From positions 37,288-101,287 of the forward strand of contig CAKQXY010000005.1 of assembly GCA_934292725.1 (NCBI GenBank): a stretch of DNA of 64,000 nt. The letters run 5' to 3'. Below the pieces are notes generated by a model that worked only from the letters and a program-made list of their open reading frames with translations, had not been told where the DNA came from and did not search any database. Within the stretch, counting starts at the first letter, position 1, and every line of letters begins with the position of its first letter. The stretch comes from an uncultured Lachnospiraceae bacterium. GTDB lineage: Bacteria; Bacillota; Clostridia; Lachnospirales; Lachnospiraceae. Shown in pieces: positions 44,487-52,746 of this stretch. Made by a program: the position numbers and the translations under genes.

Positions 44487-45362
44487 TTATTTAGTTCCCT
44501 GAGTATAAGCATTGTCTACGCCCTGCTGTACTGGTGTTGCAGAGAAATCAAGTTTTACACTTGCCTGACCTAACTTATCGAAATTCTTAGTATTGATAGT
44601 TTCATAATCTCCATCATAGAACAGAGTAACATTAACTGTTAAGATTTTATTAGCAGTTACTGCATCTCCAAATGTTGCAGTTTCCGCTCCAGAAAGAGAA
44701 TTTGTAGATTTTGATGTCTGTGTCCACTTTGTTTCCGTAGTGTTATACTCCCAAAGTTCCCACTCATTTCCACAAGAAACTAGAGCACCAACTGCATTAA
44801 CAATGTCATTATTAGCTCCATCACCTGTAGCAGTTACTGTCATACCTTCAATTTTCAGACTATTGAAAGCACCCTGACTAGATGAGACATATACTGGGGA
44901 TGTTACAACATAATCTGTTGTTCCAGTTACTAAAGAATCTGTATGAGTCAGATCATAATAAATCCCTTTTCCTGCTGCATCTGTCTGAACATCTGATTTA
45001 CCAGCTTCCTTTGCATATGCAGTCTGCCATACTAACTTATCTGGAGCAGTAGTAGCTACCCAGTCAGTTTTCATTCCACCTTCTGCCTGATGCGGACGAG
45101 ATGGGTACAACTTAACTGGATTCTCGCCTAAACTAACTGTTGTTGTTGTTTCTGTTCCCTGAGTATTTGTGTTATTAATTGTCAGGAATGCTGCATTTGA
45201 CTGTGCAGAAATGCTGCTTACGGTTGCATCGACCGTATTGTTACTTACAAACCACGCATACGTACTTGATCCCAGCGCTACAGCAGCTACGCATACCATG
45301 GCAACCGCTGCGCCAAGCTGTTTTTTAAGAGCTTTTACGCTTCCTAAATTTTCTTTCTTCAT
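44487..45362 (-). CDS. SipW-type signal peptide surface protein (TasA-like), first copy
   Basis: About 291 aa. AAVAMVCVAAVALGSSTYAWFVSNN is a strong SipW-type signal, and VDATVSSISAQSNAAFLTINN follows as in TasA-like proteins. The rest is Thr/Asn/Ala-rich and beta-strand-like, with one cysteine in ALVSCGNEWELWEYN and a basic, short C-terminus. ATG at 45362 follows TTGGAGGAAATTATA. It has a roughly 330-nt structured leader of its own. Probably exported and assembled at the surface, but the assembly function is inferred from family resemblance. Confidence 0.85.
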   Translation of the reverse strand: MKKENLGSVKALKKQLGAAVAMVCVAAVALGSSTYAWFVSNNTVDATVSSISAQSNAAFLTINNTNTQGTETTTTVSLGENPVKLYPSRPHQAEGGMKTDWVATTAPDKLVWQTAYAKEAGKSDVQTDAAGKGIYYDLTHTDSLVTGTTDYVVTSPVYVSSSQGAFNSLKIEGMTVTATGDGANNDIVNAVGALVSCGNEWELWEYNTTETKWTQTSKSTNSLSGAETATFGDAVTANKILTVNVTLFYDGDYETINTKNFDKLGQASVKLDFSATPVQQGVDNAYTQGTK

Positions 45363-45700
45363 TATAATTTCCTCCAATCCTTTACGGCTGAATTGTATAT
45401 TTCCTTTTATCGGACAAGGCTTTTGTACTCAGATCAGGCTCTCACCGGGCCCGGTTAATTGAGTTATCTCCTCTGCCGTTTTCGGTGAGGATATGATCTC
45501 AATACAAATTTATCTTTTATTCGATCTTTTTATGATTCAGCCGTTGGAAAATTCCCTTGTGGAATCCCCCCGCCTTTTTTGCAAATTGCAATCTAGGACT
45601 TTTTTTAACTACGGATACCTACGAATTGCTCTGTTGCATAGCAACTTTCGCCCCTAGTATCCTATATATAATCGGTGGTTGTGGCACCGCTTATATCTAT
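45363..45700 (-). promoter_or_regulatory. Long structured 5' leader of the TasA-like gene, unidentified
   Basis: A 338-nt non-coding stretch rich in inverted repeats. On the minus strand it holds a GGATAC/GTATCC and CTAGG/CCTAG paired block (45595-45662) and a GGAATTCC-like hairpin (45542-45570). A long hairpin closed by ATTGAG/CTCAAT with CCG/CGG at its tip follows (45459-45503), then the palindrome CCGGGCCCGG (45445-45454). A TATATA box lies at the far end near 45663-45668. I checked mentally for c-di-GMP-I/II, TPP, purine, SAM, cobalamin and ydaO motifs and found no match. A regulatory RNA is possible but unproven. Confidence 0.5.
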
Positions 45701-46654
45701 TTACTGATTTCTTCTATTTTCCCAGGTGATTACCCTGTCACTGTAATAGCTGTCGTTTGGTGCTTCGTTTCCGGCAGCATCAATTGGCTTGTCGTCAAAC
45801 AGTGTATCTTTAATATCAGTAACAAATTTCCATAATAGACTTGACTGATCGTCGTAGTCTGAGTCTATATTCATGCTAAGCTCGACGCTTCCTCCGATAA
45901 TGCGGTCTACGCACTCTGGATCGTCGCCTTCCATCCATATTACAATTGTGTATTTATCTACGTTTCCTACAAGGAAATTTTGTTCTTCATAGCTGCACAC
46001 AATCGTGTCGGACTCAAAATTTACGCATCCTTCTTCTGGCTCTCCATTTGCAGAAGGTTCTGCATAGACGGTGCGCTCTCCATTTCTCCAGACTGCCACT
46101 CTTACAGCTTCTTCTGCGCCTTTTGAGCATGAGTCAAGTGTAATGGATGCAACATAACCTAAATCTTCTTTTCCTGCATTTCTAAGATAGTAGGTATATG
46201 CCATATAGTTTTTTCCATTATGACCGCCTTCTATATCATCCACATCTTCAGGAATATCTTCAATTGAGATGTTTGTCGCATCTTTTACTGTGCTTGCAGT
46301 AAGTCGTGCTGTCGCACCCTTGAAGTCTCCGGTATCGGCTATACTGACACCTTTTCTGTATAGCTCCAGTCGGTTCAGGTTAATAGTGAAGTTGCCCATC
46401 TTCTCCTGCATGAATGCAGTAATAAAGAGGATGCAGACAACTAACATTAACGTTAATAGAAGTAACTGCAGCTTGTCAAGACGAAGCAAGGCTGCTCCAA
46501 GTTTTCGGCGCTTTCTATGAGGCATATACATGCTGACGATATCTTCCATATCTTCTGGCTTTAAATCGTCACCATATTTTTGCATCAAAGCTTCAAGCTC
46601 TTCGATACGTATAATTTGATCTGTCTTTTGTTTCTTATTTTTTCTTAGTTTCAT
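45701..46654 (-). CDS. Membrane-anchored protein of the surface locus (IWMEG motif)
   Basis: 317 aa. A cytoplasmic N-terminus of about 65 residues (RIEELEALMQKYGDDLKPEDMEDIV) precedes one membrane helix (about 72-93, LLLLTLMLVVCILFITAFM) and an extracytoplasmic domain of beta character. Near its end, TIVIWMEGDDPECVDRIIGG matches the second TasA-like protein over 14 positions. It may anchor or nucleate the secreted partners. It begins five bases after the PilZ gene stop, so translation is likely coupled. I know no named family for it. Confidence 0.75.
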   Translation of the reverse strand: MKLRKNKKQKTDQIIRIEELEALMQKYGDDLKPEDMEDIVSMYMPHRKRRKLGAALLRLDKLQLLLLTLMLVVCILFITAFMQEKMGNFTINLNRLELYRKGVSIADTGDFKGATARLTASTVKDATNISIEDIPEDVDDIEGGHNGKNYMAYTYYLRNAGKEDLGYVASITLDSCSKGAEEAVRVAVWRNGERTVYAEPSANGEPEEGCVNFESDTIVCSYEEQNFLVGNVDKYTIVIWMEGDDPECVDRIIGGSVELSMNIDSDYDDQSSLLWKFVTDIKDTLFDDKPIDAAGNEAPNDSYYSDRVITWENRRNQ

Positions 46655-46659
46655 GACAT

Positions 46660-47343
46660 TTACAGCTTATACCTTTTCTTTACATAAGCCACATATTCCT
46701 GCATCTGCTTGCGCTCTTCAAGGTCTGCAAAGCGCAGCTGAATACCTGCTACAAAACGAAAAGCACCACCTTTTGGCAGTTCGCGCATCCAGCAGACAAC
46801 GCCGACAACATCATGTGATTTCTGTCCGGATGATACTGTTCCTATTCGGGGTAGCGTAAAGATACAGCTCTCTCCAACATCAAACCAATGGTTCATGTAA
46901 ACAGCAAGACCATTGTTGGAGATATCCATCGTCTGTCCCTGCTCCTTATCTATTTCACCATCTGAGTTAAGTGACCATGTATCCTGCATAAATTGAACTG
47001 GAAGTTCAATCTTCATACGGACATCAATACGTTTGATTAGCTGTCGCTGCTCCGTGACACGGCGAACCTTCCAATAACGGCGTATACCTTCTTTTACCGT
47101 ATCATCTACATAGCCTGCAATGATCTGTGCATCACCGCCTTCTCCATACTGGAACAGCATCTTCTGAGTATCTTCTGGAATCAGCGCCTTTCCTCCAACC
47201 ATTGGAACTGATACAAGAAACGCTGACTCGTCAATCGCCTTATTAAATGTACATACCATATTAAATTTTGGTTCCTGACCGACTGGTGCGTCATATGCCA
47301 CACGCATCTTCGCCCCGTGTTTGATTTGTAATGTTCCTGCCAT
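46660..47343 (-). CDS. PilZ-domain protein, YcgR-like c-di-GMP receptor
   Basis: 227 aa. The N-terminal ~95 residues resemble the YcgR N-domain; the C-terminal PilZ domain has the RxxxR switch at 105-109 (RIDVR) and D-x-S-x-x-G at 140-145 (DISNNG), both required for c-di-GMP binding. It is soluble, with no membrane segment. It heads an operon with a membrane-anchored protein and two TasA-like surface proteins and so suggests c-di-GMP control of that locus. No flagellar genes are nearby. Confidence 0.87.
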   Translation of the reverse strand: MAGTLQIKHGAKMRVAYDAPVGQEPKFNMVCTFNKAIDESAFLVSVPMVGGKALIPEDTQKMLFQYGEGGDAQIIAGYVDDTVKEGIRRYWKVRRVTEQRQLIKRIDVRMKIELPVQFMQDTWSLNSDGEIDKEQGQTMDISNNGLAVYMNHWFDVGESCIFTLPRIGTVSSGQKSHDVVGVVCWMRELPKGGAFRFVAGIQLRFADLEERKQMQEYVAYVKKRYKL

Positions 47344-47575
47344 TTATTCTTTAGCTCCTTGTCTGATCTGAGAATTTCCTGTCTGACTTTCCAAAGCTGT
47401 TTTACCCAGAACTTAATTTTCTAAAAGTGTCATTTTTCGCCATTTTAGGCGGTTTGTGGCACTTTTCACGGCTTCATTTTAACACATAAACATTAGAAAG
47501 TCTACTATATTTTTCGCTTCAAAAAAAACAGACAGGGAATGCCCTGCCTGCTCTTTTTATTTGTAAATATTACTG
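47344..47575. promoter_or_regulatory. Promoter interval of the PilZ operon and purA terminator
   Basis: The stretch holds an imperfect inverted repeat AAGTGTCA...GCC/GGC...GGCACTT (47426-47467) upstream of the PilZ gene. The terminator CAGACAGGGAATGCCCTGCCTG (47529-47550) has eight A on its left, giving a minus-strand U-tract. Its orientation fits termination of purA transcription across the inserted MITE. No ORF is seen. Confidence 0.55.
47529..47550 (-). terminator. Rho-independent terminator downstream of purA
   Basis: On the minus strand CAGGCAGGG, loop CATT, CCCTGTCTG, then eight U. It lies beyond the MITE copy, about 170 bp after the purA stop. Confidence 0.8.
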
Positions 47576-47716
47576 TAACTATTCAGAACCCCATTCGCAA
47601 AATCGCATCTTCGATGCTTCTATTTTGCTCATGTGGTTACCTCGCCATATAAAATTGCTATTCTGTCTGAATGCAAGCATTCACAGAAAGCAATTTTGCA
47701 TGGCTCTGAATAGTTA
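47576..47716. mobile_element. MITE-like element, copy 2 (141 bp), in the purA 3' end
   Basis: The sequence is identical by eye to copy 1 at 20367-20507. The flanks carry ATATTACTGTAA (47567-47578) and ATATTACTTTAA (47718-47729), a direct repeat with one mismatch. The right repeat includes the purA stop codon, so the element seems to have inserted at the very end of purA and separated it from its terminator (47529-47550). Confidence 0.82.
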
Positions 47717-47720
47717 CATA

Positions 47721-49013
47721 TTACTTTAACTTTGTCTCTCTGTGGATGATCTCTTCTCTTCCCGGTCCGTTTGATACGAGTGTGATCGGAACCTGGATCT
47801 CCTGCTCGATGGTGTCGATATAGTTGCGGCAAGCCTCTGGCAGATCCTCGTAATTGCGGATTCCGCGGATATCGCAGTTCCAGCCTGGCAGTACCTTGTA
47901 TACCGGCTTTGCCTTCTCAAGCTTCTGAGTGGTTGGGAAATCCTTTGTTACAACGCCGTCGATCTCATAGCCTACGCACATCGGAATCTCCTTTAAGTAG
48001 CCTAACGGGTCAAGTACGGTAAGTGCAACGCTTGTTGCTCCCTGCATACGGCAGCCATATCTTGTTGCAACTGCATCGAACCAGCCCACACGTCTCGGAC
48101 GGCCTGTGGTAGCACCAAACTCACCCTTATCACCACCGCGCTTACGAAGCTCATCAGCCTCCTCACCGAAGATCTCGCTGACAAATGCACCTGCGCCTAC
48201 TGCACTAGAATATGCCTTTGCAACAGTTGTAATCTCATTGATCTCATATGGCGGGATACCTGCGCCGATTGCACCGTATGCTGCTAATGGAGAGGAAGAA
48301 GTTACCATTGGGTAAATACCGTGATCTGGATCCTTTAAGGTACCAAGCTGTCCCTCTAACAGAATCTTCTTGCCTTCCTTGATTGCCTGATGCAGATAAA
48401 GTCCTGTATCAGCTACGTAAGGAGCGATCATTTCCTTGTATTCCATAAGTGTATTAAAGATCTCATCTGCATTTAATGGATCCTTGTGGTACAGATGAAC
48501 AAGCATAACGTTCTTTAAGGTGCAGATGCGCTCGCACTTTTCCTTTAACTCGTCCATATCTCCGAACAGCTCGCTTACCTGGAAGCCGATCTTTGCATAC
48601 TTGTCAGAGTAGAACGGAGCGATACCGGAACGTGTGGAACCAAAGGACTTTCCAGCCAGACGCTCTTCTTCGTAGGTATCCAGTGCTACATGATATGGCA
48701 TCAGGATCTGTGCACGGTCAGAAACCATAATGTTTGGCTTCGGAACGCCCTGCTCAGTTAAGCTGTTTAATTCCTTTACAAAATATGGAATGTTCAGTGC
48801 AACACCATTTCCAATGATGTTTACAGTGTGCTGTGAGAACACGCCGGATGGAAGAAGGTGCATTGCAAATCTTCCATAATTGTTGATAATTGTATGTCCA
48901 GCGTTGCTTCCGCCCTGGAAACGGATTACAATGTCAGACTCCTGTGCTAACATATCCGTAATTTTACCTTTGCCCTCGTCGCCCCAATTGGCGCCTACAA
49001 TTGCTCTTGCCAT
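47721..49013 (-). CDS. purA: Adenylosuccinate synthetase
   Basis: 430 aa. GANWGDEGKGKITDML (P-loop variant) and FQGGSNAGHTII are the GTP/IMP-binding signatures, with SGIAPFYSDKYAKIGFQV and GATTGRPRRVGWFDAV further on. It catalyses IMP + Asp + GTP to adenylosuccinate. The start lies 19 bp after purB. Its stop codon falls within the target repeat of the MITE copy. Confidence 0.97.
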   Translation of the reverse strand: MARAIVGANWGDEGKGKITDMLAQESDIVIRFQGGSNAGHTIINNYGRFAMHLLPSGVFSQHTVNIIGNGVALNIPYFVKELNSLTEQGVPKPNIMVSDRAQILMPYHVALDTYEEERLAGKSFGSTRSGIAPFYSDKYAKIGFQVSELFGDMDELKEKCERICTLKNVMLVHLYHKDPLNADEIFNTLMEYKEMIAPYVADTGLYLHQAIKEGKKILLEGQLGTLKDPDHGIYPMVTSSSPLAAYGAIGAGIPPYEINEITTVAKAYSSAVGAGAFVSEIFGEEADELRKRGGDKGEFGATTGRPRRVGWFDAVATRYGCRMQGATSVALTVLDPLGYLKEIPMCVGYEIDGVVTKDFPTTQKLEKAKPVYKVLPGWNCDIRGIRNYEDLPEACRNYIDTIEQEIQVPITLVSNGPGREEIIHRETKLK

Positions 49014-49032
49014 ATCAGTTACCTTACCTTTC

Positions 49033-50466
49033 TTATACGTTAATCTCTGCTGTCATACCAAGGTCTTCCTTGTTATTAGCAAGGATTGGATTTATTACTT
49101 CTGCGAGGAAATCCTCTACCTGCTCCTTTGAACGTCCTGTGTAACGCTCTGGATTCATGCACTGCTGCAGCTGCTCCTTTGTCAGGTGGAATGTATCATC
49201 TGCTGCAATCAGATCAAGCAGGTTGTTGTCAAGACCGTTTACCTTGACATTGCGACCAGCCTCCATGGACAGCTGACGGATCTTCTCATGCAGCTCCTGA
49301 CGGTCTCCGCCTTCCTTTACTGCATCCATCATGATATTCTCTGTTGCCATAAATGGAAGCTCTGCCATCAGATGCTTGTGAATTACTTTCTCATAAACAA
49401 CCATTCCATCTACGATATTCAGATACAGATCAAGAATACCATCGATTGCCAAAAAGCCCTCTGGAATGCTGATTCTCTTGTTTGCAGAATCATCAAGTGT
49501 ACGCTCAAACCACTGAGTAGAAGCGACAAGCATCGGATTCATAGCATCTGAGATTACATAATCTGCCAGAGAAGCAATACGCTCACTTCTCATTGGATTT
49601 CTCTTATATGCCATTGCAGAAGAACCGATCTGATGCTTCTCAAATGGCTCCTCAACCTCCTTTAAGTGCTGTAAAAGACGCACATCATTTGTAAACTTGT
49701 GTGCACTCATTGCAATACCAGCCAGTACATTTAATACACGGCTGTCTACTTTACGGGAGTAAGTCTGTCCTGAAACAGGATATACACCAGCAAAGCCCAT
49801 CTTATCTGCGATCATCTGATCCAGTTTTCTGATTTTTGCATGGTCACCGTCAAACAGCTCCATGAAGGATGCCTGTGTACCGGTGGTTCCCTTAGAGCCA
49901 AGAAGCTTTAAGGAATCGATTACATAGCAGATATCCTCATAATCCTGCACAAGCTCCATCATCCAAAGCGTTGCACGCTTTCCGACTGTAGTTGGCTGTG
50001 CCGGCTGGAAATGAGTAAATGCCAGTGTCGGCAACGCCTTATAACGGTCTGCAAACTTTGCCAGCTCAGCAATGACATTAACCAACTTCTTCTTTACAAG
50101 CTGCAGTCCCTCACGCATGATGATCATATCGGTGTTGTCGCCTACATAGCAGCTGGTTGCACCAAGATGGATGATACCCTTTGCCTTTGGACATTGTACA
50201 CCATATGCATAAACGTGAGACATAACATCGTGACGAACTTCTTTCTCTCTTGCCTTTGCAACATCATAATTGATATCATTCTGATGCTCTTTAAGCTCAG
50301 CGATCTGCTCGTCTGTAATATTTAATCCCAGCTCCTTCTCGCTCTCTGCAAGTGCGATCCACAGCTTTCTCCATGTGGTAAACTTCTTATCCTGTGAAAA
50401 AATATATTGCATTTCCTTGCTGGCATAGCGCTCGGAAAGTGGGCTTGTATAACGATCTGTTGCCAT
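49033..50466 (-). CDS. purB: Adenylosuccinate lyase
   Basis: 477 aa. The fumarase-superfamily signature SSAMAYKRNPMRSERIASL is intact, as are HLGATSCYVGDNTD and the catalytic His regions (THFQPAQPTTVGKR). It acts in both the SAICAR and adenylosuccinate steps. It is co-directional with purF 28 bp upstream and purA 19 bp downstream. Confidence 0.96.
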   Translation of the reverse strand: MATDRYTSPLSERYASKEMQYIFSQDKKFTTWRKLWIALAESEKELGLNITDEQIAELKEHQNDINYDVAKAREKEVRHDVMSHVYAYGVQCPKAKGIIHLGATSCYVGDNTDMIIMREGLQLVKKKLVNVIAELAKFADRYKALPTLAFTHFQPAQPTTVGKRATLWMMELVQDYEDICYVIDSLKLLGSKGTTGTQASFMELFDGDHAKIRKLDQMIADKMGFAGVYPVSGQTYSRKVDSRVLNVLAGIAMSAHKFTNDVRLLQHLKEVEEPFEKHQIGSSAMAYKRNPMRSERIASLADYVISDAMNPMLVASTQWFERTLDDSANKRISIPEGFLAIDGILDLYLNIVDGMVVYEKVIHKHLMAELPFMATENIMMDAVKEGGDRQELHEKIRQLSMEAGRNVKVNGLDNNLLDLIAADDTFHLTKEQLQQCMNPERYTGRSKEQVEDFLAEVINPILANNKEDLGMTAEINV

Positions 50467-50494
50467 AGTAAACCAACCTTTCTTCTATATCTTT

Positions 50495-51931
50495 TTACTT
50501 TTGATATTCACCGCGGATGTCCTCTGTTGGCGGATCCAGCGGATATTTGCCATTGAAACATCCAGTACAAATGCCCAGTCCCTTTGACATCTCATACAGA
50601 CATTCTTCATCTAAGTATGCGAGGGAATCAGCTCCAATAATCTTACAGATTTCATCTACACTTCTATTGTTGGCAATCAGCTGATCCTCAGATGGAATAT
50701 CGGTTCCAAAGTAACACGGATGTAAGAACGGCGGTGAGGAGATTCTTACATGAACTTCCTTTGCACCTGCCTCACGAAGCATACCGACAATGCGGTCACT
50801 TGTAGTTCCGCGCACGATTGAGTCATCAATCATGATTACTCGCTTTCCCTTTACAGCCTCTGTCAGTACATTCAGCTTAATGCGAACACTTGACTCACGG
50901 CTGCTTTGCTTTGGCTTGATGAAGGTTCTGCCGACATAGCTGTTCTTTACAAATGCCATGCCATACGGAATGCCGCTCTCCATCGCATAACCCATAGCTG
51001 CGACATTACCAGACTCTGGAACGCCTACAACAAGATCAGCATCAACTGGGTGATGCTTTGCAAGAGAACGTCCCGCAATCAGACGGCTCTCATATACACT
51101 CACGCCATCAATATATGCATCTGGTCTGGCGAAATAAATATATTCAAAAATACATCTTGCATGCTGCTCCTTTGGGATACACATGCTTCGGTTTGATTCA
51201 ATTCCTTTTTGTGTGATGGTGACGATCTCGCCTGGTTCTACGTCACGGACAAATTCAGCACCGATGGTGTCAAGTGCACAGCTCTCTGATGCCAGTATAT
51301 AGGCATTTCCGCGCTTTCCGATACACAGCGGTCTAAATCCATATGGATCTCTTGCTCCAATGAGCTTTCTCGGACTCATGACAACAAGTGAATAGGCTCC
51401 CTTGATTTTTTTCATCGCCTCTGCGACAGCTGCCTGTACGGTCGGCTGTTCAACTCTGGCTCTTGCAATCATGTATGCGATAATCTCAGAATCGATTGTC
51501 GTCTGAAAGATTGCACCTGTTCTTGCAAGCTCCTGGCGCAGCTGCGGCGTATTGATCAGGTTGCCATTATGTGCCATACCGAGTGTTCCTTTGATGTAGT
51601 TTAATACAAGCGGCTGTGCATTCTCTCTCGTAGAACTGCCTGCCGTCGAGTATCTTGTGTGGCCTACACCGATGTTTCCTTTCATTGACTCTAAGTCTTC
51701 CGGTGTAAACACCTCGTTGCACAGACCCATTCCTTTATGACTCAGTACTAGTCCTTTAGGACCGCTAGTGTCGCTTACTGCGATACCGCAGCTCTCCTGA
51801 CCTCTGTGCTGCAGAGCAAAAAGACCATAATAAATAGTCGACGCTACGTCATTGCCATCCATGTCGTAAATGCCGAACACGCCGCATTCTTCATGAAGAT
51901 GGTCATCTACTTCGTATTGCTGATGTATCAT
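50495..51931 (-). CDS. purF: Amidophosphoribosyltransferase (glutamine PRPP amidotransferase)
   Basis: About 478 aa from ATG 51931 (AGGAAGGA upstream). HLHEECGVFGIY places the N-terminal nucleophile Cys at residue 16 after a 15-residue propeptide, as in the Bacillus-type enzyme. The PRPP loop VIMIDDSIVRGTTS is intact, and the Cys set in CIFEYIY, HPCYFG and GICTGC fits the 4Fe-4S form. The longer reading from 52078 is not supported. It is the first enzyme of purine synthesis and here heads purF-purB-purA. Confidence 0.95.
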   Translation of the reverse strand: MIHQQYEVDDHLHEECGVFGIYDMDGNDVASTIYYGLFALQHRGQESCGIAVSDTSGPKGLVLSHKGMGLCNEVFTPEDLESMKGNIGVGHTRYSTAGSSTRENAQPLVLNYIKGTLGMAHNGNLINTPQLRQELARTGAIFQTTIDSEIIAYMIARARVEQPTVQAAVAEAMKKIKGAYSLVVMSPRKLIGARDPYGFRPLCIGKRGNAYILASESCALDTIGAEFVRDVEPGEIVTITQKGIESNRSMCIPKEQHARCIFEYIYFARPDAYIDGVSVYESRLIAGRSLAKHHPVDADLVVGVPESGNVAAMGYAMESGIPYGMAFVKNSYVGRTFIKPKQSSRESSVRIKLNVLTEAVKGKRVIMIDDSIVRGTTSDRIVGMLREAGAKEVHVRISSPPFLHPCYFGTDIPSEDQLIANNRSVDEICKIIGADSLAYLDEECLYEMSKGLGICTGCFNGKYPLDPPTEDIRGEYQK

Positions 51932-52083
51932 TTGTCTTTTCCTTCCTGTTGTTGTGACATTCTCACACAGACGAAGCCTTTTCATTTGCTTCGCCAGCCT
52001 AGGTTTCATGGTGTCTTGACGCTTCTTGCAGTCTTTTTTGCAAAACGCACGCGAACAAATCTGCCGCATGGACACCACACCTA

Positions 52084-52112
52084 ATTATATATGACCGACT
52101 GTCGAAAATCAA
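52084..52112 (-). promoter_or_regulatory. Promoter of purF-purB-purA
   Basis: On the minus strand TTGATT (52107-52112), 17-bp spacer, TATAAT (52084-52089), giving a leader of about 145 nt. The leader contains a GCGAAGC/GCTTCGT hairpin near 51970-51995. No purine riboswitch or PurR box is seen. Confidence 0.7.
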
Positions 52113-52141
52113 GATGAAATTAGCCAAATTTCATGTTTTGC

Positions 52142-52627
52142 TTAATACCCGAAGGTACCCTCTAGTGATTCATCCTTTTCAATCCAGTCTGCTACCTTTA
52201 CGACTCGGTAATTATCTTTATCATCGCGCACATATACAGTCTCGATACCTGCGTTTATGATCATTCGCTTACACATGGAACAGCTGTTGGAATTTTTTAC
52301 ATATTCGCCTGTATCTGCTTCTACTCCTGTCAGATATAAGGAGCTTCCGATCATCTGATCTCTTGATGCGCTGATTATGGCGTTTGCCTCAGCGTGAACG
52401 CTTCTGCACAATTCATAGCGCTCGCCCCTTGGAATCTGAAGTTTCTGGCGAATACAATAGCCAAGATCAGTACAGTTTTTGCGTCCTCGCGGGGAACCGA
52501 CATAGCCAGTCGATACCACCTCATCATTTTTTACGATAACGGCACCGTAGCGGCGTCTAAGGCAGGTTCCTCGTTGGGAAACGATCTCTGCCAGATCCAG
52601 ATAGTAATTGACTTTATCACGTCTCAT
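52142..52627 (-). CDS. dCMP deaminase (ComEB-like cytidine/deoxycytidylate deaminase family)
   Basis: 161 aa. The zinc motif is complete: SVHAEANAIISA (His and catalytic Glu) and SCSMCKRMIINAG (two Cys, with Ser replacing the usual Pro). GSPRGRKNCTDLGYC matches dCMP deaminases. It converts dCMP to dUMP for dTTP synthesis. A perfect palindrome lies about 22 bp upstream of the ATG. Confidence 0.93.
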   Translation of the reverse strand: MRRDKVNYYLDLAEIVSQRGTCLRRRYGAVIVKNDEVVSTGYVGSPRGRKNCTDLGYCIRQKLQIPRGERYELCRSVHAEANAIISASRDQMIGSSLYLTGVEADTGEYVKNSNSCSMCKRMIINAGIETVYVRDDKDNYRVVKVADWIEKDESLEGTFGY

Positions 52628-52648
52628 GCGATATTACCTTCTTTCCCA

Positions 52649-52662
52649 GTTAACGTTAACTG
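52649..52662. promoter_or_regulatory. Perfect palindrome upstream of dCMP deaminase gene
   Basis: AGTTAACGTTAACT, 14 bp, fully palindromic, about 22 bp upstream of the start codon, between the NlpC terminator and the RBS. A possible operator; its core AACGTT also appears in the sugar-operon interval. The regulator is not known. Confidence 0.5.
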
Positions 52663-52701
52663 TTAATGTCTTCGTTTCTTATAGCTATAATACACGAAAA
52701 T

Positions 52702-52733
52702 AAGACCGCCTGTCAACTCTGACAGACGGCCTT
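52702..52733 (-). terminator. Terminator of the NlpC/P60 gene
   Basis: On the minus strand AAGGCCGTCTGTCA, loop GAGT, TGACAGGCGGTCTT, then AUUUUC. Confidence 0.82.
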
Positions 52734-52746
52734 GAATTTTAACTAT

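Noticed and set aside
45363..45700. c-di-GMP-I riboswitch or TPP riboswitch in the TasA-like gene leader
   Set aside because: A GAGAGCCTGATCTGA stretch recalls TPP elements, but the partner motif and order do not fit, and the GEMM core is missing.
51931..52078. Longer purF reading from 52078 with a basic N-terminal extension
   Set aside because: It lacks an RBS and overlaps the promoter/leader; the start at 51931 has AGGAAGGA and gives the normal 15-residue propeptide.
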